64,000 bases of DNA from Phascolarctobacterium sp. Its GTDB lineage: Bacteria > Bacillota > Negativicutes > Acidaminococcales > Acidaminococcaceae. Position 1 is the stretch's first letter. The number at the start of each line of letters is the position of its first letter. The notes beneath the pieces were generated by a model. That model made no database searches and was not told the DNA's origin. It saw only the letters and a program-made list of their open reading frames with translations. The stretch spans positions 1 through 64,000 of the forward strand of contig QAMT01000022.1 of NCBI GenBank assembly GCA_003150755.1, written 5' to 3'. This document shows, in pieces, positions 57,601-64,000 of this stretch. Position numbers and translations under genes: made by a program.

Positions 57601-60102
57601 TTAATTAAGCACATCTTTAAGGCCCTTTAAGGCGTTCCATTCCTTTTCAAAGCCTTTTTCCCGCAACCAATATTCATTAAAACTATCCCTTGGATAGCTT
57701 TTTAAAATCCTATCCATTGCAATTTGGTCAGATTTACTGGTTGCAGTAACGAAAGGAATTTCTGCCGGTCGCAGGGCTAGGCGGAATATCCTGTTGCCTT
57801 TTGGGCTGCTGTAATAATAATCACTTTTCGGCATCATATCAGCTATAATGCGAATTTGTGTATCATTACAGCCAAACAGCCTGTACAATTCACTATTTTG
57901 CTTATTAGCGGCATTTACATTGGGCAGGAATATCCTGTTCGGGCAGTTTTCCATGACGGTTGTTAAAAGTTCCGGTTTATTAGCAACATCAGATAAGTTT
58001 TGCGTTGCAAAGATTATGCTGGTATTTTTCTTACGCATATCTTTAAAATACTCACGCAGCTTATCTTTAAACGCAGGGTTATCAAAAAACAGCCAGCACT
58101 CATCAAGCACTATAATCGCCGGACCTGCTGCTTCTTTAAGGCTGCCTTCAATTCTGTGGAACAAATAATCCAGTGTTGGCGGTACTATTGCCGGTGTTGC
58201 CATAAGCGTTTCCATCTCGAAAACCTGCCACCGGCCGCTGCCGTACACATCTTCCGAATTATCAAAAAGTTTCCCATAGCTGCCTTTTATCGTCAGCGGT
58301 TGTAAAGCCACCCTTATTTCCTGGCTTTGCACTAATTCACAAAATGTAGAAATTGTACGCTGCCTTACCGGCATTGCCTTAAGCGAATTAAGAGCCTTCC
58401 AAACGTAATTGTCATAAGCAGGTGTAACCGTTACATTGCGCTGCGCAAGGTATGATAGTATCCATTCCCTTGCCCAGCGAATTTCATTGTCATCATCTAT
58501 ACCGGCAAGCGGTTGGAAAGACAATTCGCTGCTTTCCGCAGCAAGGTTATAAAAATTTCCACCAACGCCTAACGTTAGGGCACGGCTTGACGCAGCCTTG
58601 TCAAAAATAAATACCTTGCTGTCAGGATATTTAAGAAAATGTGCTTCGATTGTATTGAGCAGAACGGATTTACCGCTGCCGCTCGGTCCACAAATCATCG
58701 TGTGCCCTACATCACCGACGTGCAAATTCAATCTAAATGTTGAATTGCCGTCCGTATCGGTATAGAGCAGCACAGGCCCCTTTAAATACTCATTATTTTT
58801 GTCTCCAGACCACGTTGCCGTAATCGGGGCAAAGTGACAAAAATTTAAGCTGTTAATAATCGGTCTGCGGATATTAGCGCGGTAACAACCAGGAAGTGAC
58901 CCCCACCAGGCTTCCATACTGTTATCTTTTTCAATATAACCCGTATACCCCATACTATTGATGGTTTCAAGTATTTGGTTGGCTTTTTCACTGCATCGTC
59001 TGGCATCACTGTCCTTTACAATTACTGTCATAGTATAATAGCCGTAAGCTACAAGGTCCTCACTTAATTCTGCCAGCGCCGTTGTGACATCATCTTTATT
59101 GATGATTGCCGCTTCGTCACTGTCATTTTCAGTTGGTGCTTCCCTTGTAATAGCTTTACGGGCTATGGCAATAGGGTTTAATACCTGCTGCGACCAAAGG
59201 GTTTTATAATTTTTAAGTTCCTTTTTAGCGTCCTGCTGCGACATACAGATAAACCTTGATACCCAGCGGTATTCCATATTAAGGTTGTTCAGCGCATCAA
59301 AAACGCCCGGTGTACTCATCGGCGCATAATTAAGTATCGTAACAATGCGCATGTGCATATCGCCCAGCTTCGGTTCACGACCGGCGGTTATTCCGCACTC
59401 ATCAAAGATGTAATCGCAGATATACCGCAGCGGGTTATTTTTAACCTTAACGCGCCGGTTAGAAACCGTGCTGTGCAGATATGTCAGCGTTTCATCAGCA
59501 TCAAGGGCTTTAATGTCCGGGAACAGGTGGCTTAACATTGCGCCGATTAAATTTACGTTGTTAATAAATTTTTCGGTTGTTTCTTCAACAATTCTTAAAT
59601 CCTGCTCCGAATTTTGCCCGCTGTTTTTTGCATCTTTGATAAACGCATCGGTAATTTTGCGCTTCAAGAGCTGTGCTGGCTCAAAATAAACAACAAAGTA
59701 ATATGTGCTTTCGTAGTGCTGCTGGCTTTTATAATAATCGCGGCGCTCATTTTCCATGAGCTGCACAACCGGCACATCAATTTTTGCATCATCGTAAGCA
59801 TCGGAAAAATGCCGCTGTGCTTCAAAATAAAGTACATACCCTGTCGGCAATGCTTTTATCACATTGTTAATACCGGCATTGTATTGTACAAGTTCTTCAG
59901 GTGTACTCGACGCCATGTCCGGGCCACGGAAGGTAAATACAGCCATCAAACTATTATCCTTGCCGTAAACAACGCCATTTTCTTCGCTTACATACGCCCA
60001 GGGCAGTAGATATTCCAGCCTGGGCTTTTCTTCAAAAGCACCCACACGCTGCGTATACTGCGGCGTTTTTTCTTTTTCTTTGGATTTAAACAAATTAAAC
60101 AT
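57601..60102 (-). CDS. trbE: VirB4/TrbE-family conjugation ATPase
   Basis: This 833-aa ATPase powers pilus assembly and DNA/protein transfer. N-terminal CagE/TrbE/VirB domain, then Walker A CGPSGSGKSVLLN (about 471-483), Walker B AIIVLDECWLFFDN and the sensor region FATQNLSDVANKPELL. Length fits VirB4/TrbE. It follows trbD by 15 bp in the order virB11-virB2-virB3-virB4, that of Trb systems (trbB-C-D-E). Confidence 0.96.
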   Translation of the reverse strand: MFNLFKSKEKEKTPQYTQRVGAFEEKPRLEYLLPWAYVSEENGVVYGKDNSLMAVFTFRGPDMASSTPEELVQYNAGINNVIKALPTGYVLYFEAQRHFSDAYDDAKIDVPVVQLMENERRDYYKSQQHYESTYYFVVYFEPAQLLKRKITDAFIKDAKNSGQNSEQDLRIVEETTEKFINNVNLIGAMLSHLFPDIKALDADETLTYLHSTVSNRRVKVKNNPLRYICDYIFDECGITAGREPKLGDMHMRIVTILNYAPMSTPGVFDALNNLNMEYRWVSRFICMSQQDAKKELKNYKTLWSQQVLNPIAIARKAITREAPTENDSDEAAIINKDDVTTALAELSEDLVAYGYYTMTVIVKDSDARRCSEKANQILETINSMGYTGYIEKDNSMEAWWGSLPGCYRANIRRPIINSLNFCHFAPITATWSGDKNNEYLKGPVLLYTDTDGNSTFRLNLHVGDVGHTMICGPSGSGKSVLLNTIEAHFLKYPDSKVFIFDKAASSRALTLGVGGNFYNLAAESSELSFQPLAGIDDDNEIRWAREWILSYLAQRNVTVTPAYDNYVWKALNSLKAMPVRQRTISTFCELVQSQEIRVALQPLTIKGSYGKLFDNSEDVYGSGRWQVFEMETLMATPAIVPPTLDYLFHRIEGSLKEAAGPAIIVLDECWLFFDNPAFKDKLREYFKDMRKKNTSIIFATQNLSDVANKPELLTTVMENCPNRIFLPNVNAANKQNSELYRLFGCNDTQIRIIADMMPKSDYYYSSPKGNRIFRLALRPAEIPFVTATSKSDQIAMDRILKSYPRDSFNEYWLREKGFEKEWNALKGLKDVLN

Positions 60103-60116
60103 TCTGTCTGCTCCTA

Positions 60117-60377
60117 TCAGCGGTAATAATAGAGCTTATGCCGGCTTGCGCGCAAAAAAACGCCTAAAAAATCCGGGTCTTGCGTGCCAAGATAGCGAAA
60201 GAGCATGTGCGCTAAAAAAGCTATCACCACAACCATAAACGTTTTGAAAATCAGGCCGCCGAGCAATGCTCCTATAAATTCGATAAATAAAAGCCCGCGC
60301 GGTACGCCCATCCAATAAATTGGCTGTGTAAGTGCCCTATGTAACGGCACTTCATAGCCGGAAACCTCACTGTTCAT
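60117..60377 (-). CDS. trbD: VirB3/TrbD-family protein
   Basis: An 86-aa inner-membrane protein with the VirB3 pattern: VPLHRALTQPIYWMGVPRGL, a helix pair (LFIEFIGALLGGLIFKTFMV) and PDFLGVFLRASRHKLYYYR. It works with VirB4 in pilin processing. Ten bases separate it from the pilin gene upstream. Confidence 0.93.
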   Translation of the reverse strand: MNSEVSGYEVPLHRALTQPIYWMGVPRGLLFIEFIGALLGGLIFKTFMVVVIAFLAHMLFRYLGTQDPDFLGVFLRASRHKLYYYR

Positions 60378-60386
60378 AATCTCACC

Positions 60387-60749
60387 TCACGGTAAAATAG
60401 TAAGGCCTGCGCCGCTGTCGCGGATAATCGCCATAAAGTTCGGGGCAAACAAGCATATAGATACAACAAAAATCAAGGCGATAAATCTCTGCGTGCCGCC
60501 ACCGTGATTACCGGCAAACATCGAAATAGCAGCACCTGCAATACCGCAGATACCAAGTGCCATTGGCAAAGGCCCAGTTAATTCTTCAGCCAGAGCATTG
60601 AAAAAGCTGTGCCACGGCCATTCCACGTCTGCGGCACTGCCAAGCCCAGCGTCAGAAATACTGCTTGCCAGCGCAATGCTGCTTTGCAGCATATATGCGC
60701 CGGTTACGGCCGCAATACGTTTCTTTTTTCCCAAAAGATTTTTTAACAT
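60387..60749 (-). CDS. trbC: VirB2/TrbC-family pilin
   Basis: A 120-aa prepilin: a signal-like N-terminus (LGKKKRIAAVTGAYMLQSSI, cleavage near ALA-S), a conserved WPW segment and two hydrophobic helices (GPLPMALGICGIAGAAISMF and FIALIFVVSICLFAPNFMAI) separated by a GNHGGG turn, as in TrbC/VirB2. It is the major subunit of the conjugative pilus. Confidence 0.92.
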   Translation of the reverse strand: MLKNLLGKKKRIAAVTGAYMLQSSIALASSISDAGLGSAADVEWPWHSFFNALAEELTGPLPMALGICGIAGAAISMFAGNHGGGTQRFIALIFVVSICLFAPNFMAIIRDSGAGLTILP

Positions 60750-60774
60750 TTCTTGTTACCTCCCGTGTTATAAA

Positions 60775-61746
60775 TTAAATGTGTTTAATAATATATTTAT
60801 CATTGAGACCGTCATAACTATTGACCTCTATCACATCGTTTATGCGGCGTCCTTTACGGCCTCCGCCTAAATCAACATGCACAATGGACACGACAATATC
60901 AATGGCATCGCCAATCAGCTCTTTAATATCACCGGCAGCATCAGGGTCCTCCTGCGCCAAAGATTTTATGCGCGTTAGCCCCTGTTCGGCGCTGTTAGCG
61001 TGTACAGTGCAGGCTCCGCCTTCATGTCCAGTGTTCCATGCTTTCAGCATTGTATATGCTGCCCCGTCGCGCACTTCCCCGACTACAATTCTGTCCGGGC
61101 TGCGGCGCATACAATCAGCCAGCAGGCGGGTCATGTTATACCTTATGCCGCTCGCGCTGCCCGTGTCCTGCTTTGTAAACATCGGGCTGTAATCTTCTGC
61201 CGGGCATTGCAGTTCCGGCAAATCTTCTAGCGATATTATCCTGTGATAAGGCGATATTTTAGCTATGCTGTCGAGTATGGCGTTCAGGAATGTTGTTTTG
61301 CCAGTTCCCGTGCCGCCTACAACGAGAATGTTTTTGCGCCTTGCTATTGCATCTTTGAGGTAATCAGCATATTTAGCAGATAATGTGCCATTTTCGACAT
61401 ACTCATCAAGCGTAAAAATTTTCGCTGCCTTTTTACGGATATTAAACTGCGGGTTACGCACAATCGGCGGCAGCTCGCCTTGAAAACGGCAGCCATAGCC
61501 GCGAATTTCAGTAGACAGGCTTGGTATATCCTCATTGACAATTTTCCCGTCCTGCCCGGCTGCCAGTTCAATGACTGCCTGCACGTTTTCAGGCGGCAAA
61601 TAAATTTCGCTCTTGACTTTACCTTCCTCATGGCTTGTATAGCGGATATAACCGTCATCATTTACATAAATTTCGGTTATATCCGGCCTGTGCAGCAGGG
61701 CAACTACTTCTGTTCCCAAAAGCACATCAAGATTGCGGTTCTCCAT
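60775..61746 (-). CDS. trbB: VirB11/TrbB-family traffic ATPase
   Basis: A 323-aa hexameric ATPase: N-terminal domain, Walker A VVGGTGTGKTTF (about 142-153), Asp box RIISLEDLPELQ, Walker B RSPDRIVVGEVRDG and His box GHEGGACTVHANS. It drives switching between pilus building and substrate transfer. It overlaps the preceding small gene by 20 bp and is followed by the pilin gene. Confidence 0.96.
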   Translation of the reverse strand: MENRNLDVLLGTEVVALLHRPDITEIYVNDDGYIRYTSHEEGKVKSEIYLPPENVQAVIELAAGQDGKIVNEDIPSLSTEIRGYGCRFQGELPPIVRNPQFNIRKKAAKIFTLDEYVENGTLSAKYADYLKDAIARRKNILVVGGTGTGKTTFLNAILDSIAKISPYHRIISLEDLPELQCPAEDYSPMFTKQDTGSASGIRYNMTRLLADCMRRSPDRIVVGEVRDGAAYTMLKAWNTGHEGGACTVHANSAEQGLTRIKSLAQEDPDAAGDIKELIGDAIDIVVSIVHVDLGGGRKGRRINDVIEVNSYDGLNDKYIIKHI

Positions 61747-62116
61747 TTACTGCCTCCGGCATCACATCGGCTGCCTGGCAGTCAATGTGCAATTCGTCTT
61801 TTATGCCGTTTTTCGGGTTGCTGATATAATCGTTATATTTGCCAATGTAGCTGTTAATCGCATCGGCGTTACCGGCATCGACTTTTTCCTTAATTTCAAT
61901 AAGCCCGCCAATCAGAACAGCCCTATCTTCCGGCATAAAGCCGATTTTTTTAATAGCTTTGTAGAAAAATTTTTGTTCTTCTGCTTCACTGGCTTGTTCA
62001 ATTTGCCGCATTTCTTCCTGCAATTTACGCTGCGCACTCTCATACTCGTCTTTAAGTTTCTGCCTGCGCTGCGTTAGTTGGCGCAGCCTTAAAGTGCTTA
62101 CCGTACTTTTACTCAT
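61727..62116 (-). CDS. Small coiled-coil protein next to VirD4 (TraD/relaxosome-like?)
   Basis: A 129-aa protein with an N-terminal coiled coil (LRLRQLTQRRQKLKDEYESA, about 8-55), then KAIKKIGFMPEDRAVLIGGL. Small proteins of this layout (TraC/TraD, MobC types) often lie beside the coupling protein and bind relaxosome DNA; the match is weak. The ATG has GAGG six bases upstream; a GTG four codons earlier is possible. It overlaps trbB by 20 bp. Confidence 0.65.
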   Translation of the reverse strand: MSKSTVSTLRLRQLTQRRQKLKDEYESAQRKLQEEMRQIEQASEAEEQKFFYKAIKKIGFMPEDRAVLIGGLIEIKEKVDAGNADAINSYIGKYNDYISNPKNGIKDELHIDCQAADVMPEAVNGEPQS

Positions 62117-62124
62117 TTGCCGCC

Positions 62125-64000
62125 TCACTCCTTATCTTTGTAAACAAAATCAAAAACACTATCCACATAGCCTATTTCCGCGTGTTGGCGTAATAAAGCA
62201 TCACGCAGCGGGTAAGGATTATTACGGATTATGTCGCTGGCCACAGGCGCGCTTAATAACCGCTTGCGGAAATAATTATTTTCGTAGTATTTAACCTTAT
62301 CCAGCAGCACCGGCGGAAAGCCTGATGCGGATATAATTTCCCTATCGCCCAAACGCTTTATTTCATCGCTGGTCATCAGCGCGCGCGCCTGGGCGTTCTG
62401 GGTATATGTTTTTTTCGGGATAAACCCGCCGCTGTCAGTTACGCTTTCGGTTGTAATCGTTGCATTGCCAACAAGCTGTTCAGCATATTTGGCAGTATCG
62501 TTATCATTCGGCGCATAAAATATTTGCAAATGGCAGTTCATCAAAATTTGATTATCCTTGCCATAAATGCCATTTATTTGCGGCAGGCCTTGGTTAATTA
62601 AAAACACCTTCATGCCGTATCCGGCAATATATGATAGCGTCGCCGCAAAGCTCTGCAAATTACCTAATGATGAAAATTCGTCCATGAGGAACAGGCATTT
62701 GTGCTTATAATTGGTTTTAGCCTGTCCATTGACATACGTTCCTATGGATTTTGCATGATGGCGCACCATCATCTCAAAAAACAGGCGGAATATCGGCGCA
62801 AGGCGCAGCAAATCAGACGGTGGTGTTACGAGGTACAAAGATACCGGCTTTTTATAATTCATTAAATCGTCAACGCAAAAATCGCTGACTGATGTATTTT
62901 GCGCCAGCACCGGGTCAAGATATTCTTTAAGTGCCGTATTCGCCGTTGAAATTATGCTTGCGCCTTCATTTTCGGCTTTAGAGCATATCTCTGTGAAAGC
63001 CTGGTAGATAATCGGATGCACATTCGGCATATCGCGCAAACTCTGTGCATCGGGGTATATGCGCCGTAAATCTTCCGGCGTAAACAGCCTTTCTTCATAG
63101 CAGCCTTTATTCTTATTCCATTCGCGGATTTTAATGCCGCTTGCCGGAACATGCTCAAAAACCTTCGTGCTGCGTTTGACATCTTCTTCCTGGTAATTTA
63201 TTAAGTCTTTCAGCGTGTCTAAAAAACTTTTTGCAACGGCCTTATCATCAAGCGTGGTAGTATTGGCTTTCATAAAGCTGGCCACGGAATATAGGTTCGG
63301 CAGATTTGGATAATTTTTAGAGTCGGCATAGTGAGCATATTTTAAATGCAGTAAAACAGCCATAATAACATTGGCAGCGTTAGCCGTCCAATGGTCAGGC
63401 TTGCCCTTGCCTTCATAATCTGCCAAAATAGCGGCAAGGTTCTGCGCGGATGAAATTTCTTCTGCTGTTCCTATCGGAATTTCTTCCAGCGGATTCCACC
63501 GCGCGGAACTGCCGTCTGTTGCCGTAGGCTCGAATTTTATAACCGTATGCCCCATTTTTATCTTGCGGTAACCGGCCGTAATGCCCCAGTTTTCAGATTT
63601 TATGTCATTGACGATAACGCTTTCTTTCCAGCCGCCCAAAAGTGTCGGCACTATGAGACCAACGCCTTTGCCGCTCCTGGTCGGTGCAATAACGGCAAGA
63701 TGCTTGTTGCTGTTATCACGAAGATAAAAATGGCCGAGCATAACGTATAATTTAAAAAACCACTTATACAATTTAACCCACGGATATACTGTCACAAAAT
63801 CCTTAAACGTGCCGTCCGGCTTATATTTCGGCAGGTTATCTGCCTTTTTTGACGCAGCCGCCAGCTCCGCTGATAATTTCTTATAAACCTCACTGCCGAG
63901 TTCAGCGTTTTCTAACGTGTATTGGAGCTTTGTAATCCTTTCGCGCAGCCGGTCAAGTGCTTTTGCATTTCTGGCTTCAAAAGCCATTTCTGCAAAGGCA
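62125..64000 (-). CDS. traG: Coupling protein VirD4/TraG, 5' end outside window
   Basis: At least 620 aa of a T4SS coupling protein, the ATPase that delivers the relaxosome to the channel. Walker A IAPTRSGKGVGLIVPTLLGG (about 99-118 from the Met at 63987), DIKSENW, Walker B LFLMDEFSSLGNLQSF (about 434) and the TraG/VirD4 C-terminal STANTALKEYLDPVLAQ region. The frame stays open past 63987 to the window edge, and that Met has no ribosome-binding site, so the real start is probably upstream. The N-terminal membrane anchor is mostly missing from view. Confidence 0.95.
   Translation of the reverse strand, partial: AFAEMAFEARNAKALDRLRERITKLQYTLENAELGSEVYKKLSAELAAASKKADNLPKYKPDGTFKDFVTVYPWVKLYKWFFKLYVMLGHFYLRDNSNKHLAVIAPTRSGKGVGLIVPTLLGGWKESVIVNDIKSENWGITAGYRKIKMGHTVIKFEPTATDGSSARWNPLEEIPIGTAEEISSAQNLAAILADYEGKGKPDHWTANAANVIMAVLLHLKYAHYADSKNYPNLPNLYSVASFMKANTTTLDDKAVAKSFLDTLKDLINYQEEDVKRSTKVFEHVPASGIKIREWNKNKGCYEERLFTPEDLRRIYPDAQSLRDMPNVHPIIYQAFTEICSKAENEGASIISTANTALKEYLDPVLAQNTSVSDFCVDDLMNYKKPVSLYLVTPPSDLLRLAPIFRLFFEMMVRHHAKSIGTYVNGQAKTNYKHKCLFLMDEFSSLGNLQSFAATLSYIAGYGMKVFLINQGLPQINGIYGKDNQILMNCHLQIFYAPNDNDTAKYAEQLVGNATITTESVTDSGGFIPKKTYTQNAQARALMTSDEIKRLGDREIISASGFPPVLLDKVKYYENNYFRKRLLSAPVASDIIRNNPYPLRDALLRQHAEIGYVDSVFDFVYKDKE

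Overview
The window reads as a diderm Firmicute of the Negativicutes, most likely near Phascolarctobacterium/Acidaminococcaceae. Three things point there: the 5' part of a 16S gene at the left edge, a housekeeping gene order closely following the Bacillus/Clostridium mfd-to-rrn block, and outer-membrane features (a YadA-type trimeric autotransporter and a proteobacterial-style Trb/Vir type IV secretion system) that a monoderm would not use. The genus is an inference from remembered 16S sequence; no search was run.

Region 1 (1-24053, almost all minus strand) is core chromosome. In the direction of transcription it runs ywiB-argS, pyrG, sppA-yip1, glpX, mfd-spoVB/yabM-mazG/yabN, hup, divIC, the S1-domain gene-tilS-hpt, ftsH, birA, coaX, dusB, greA-lysS and then the rRNA operon with two tandem consensus promoters. 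These genes serve translation, cell division, repair and nucleotide metabolism. The sporulation genes found in this block in Bacillus (spoVT, yabP, yabQ, spoIIE) are absent.

Region 2 (24304-32276) holds metabolic and transport genes: putP, two FMN/iron-sulfur flavoproteins (one with a Tat-lipoprotein leader), azlCD, a DUF362 protein, a threonine aldolase-DAACS transporter operon and a tRNA-Ser(CGA).

Region 3 (32.3-38.1 kb) is a scrapyard of mobile DNA. It holds a nucleotidyltransferase with a small coupled partner, a frameshifted copy of a gene that is intact at 44.7 kb, a DUF4143 ATPase, a truncated and frameshifted relaxase, and an AlbA_2/Schlafen-type ATP-binding gene. The last two sit between 70-bp direct repeats.

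Region 4 (38.1-44.5 kb, plus strand) carries three gene cassettes: ssb-like/PcfJ-like, DUF3846-like/PcfM-like, and an orphan. Each is preceded by a copy of a ~260-nt structured, non-coding repeat; two copies are extended upstream by a further ~350-nt repeated unit. Stems are preserved by compensatory changes among copies. I think this is the most novel signal in the window.

Region 5 (44.7-64.0 kb, mostly minus strand) is the backbone of an integrative/conjugative element that continues past the right edge. It contains a coupling protein (VirD4/TraG), VirB11, VirB2, VirB3, VirB4, a trimeric autotransporter adhesin, a coiled-coil protein, two VirB5/TrbJ-like proteins, a VirB6/TrbL and a second VirB6-like domain fused to an M23 peptidase. 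A second operon follows: topoisomerase III, a membrane-anchored coil protein, a protein resembling only the C-terminal domain of VirB9, an HTH-like protein and SSB. Plus-strand insertions are an XRE regulator with a lipoprotein and a mazEF toxin-antitoxin pair flanked by duplicated ~70-bp palindromes. No integrase, att site, intact relaxase, VirB8 or VirB10 is visible, so the element's limits lie outside the window or are obscured.
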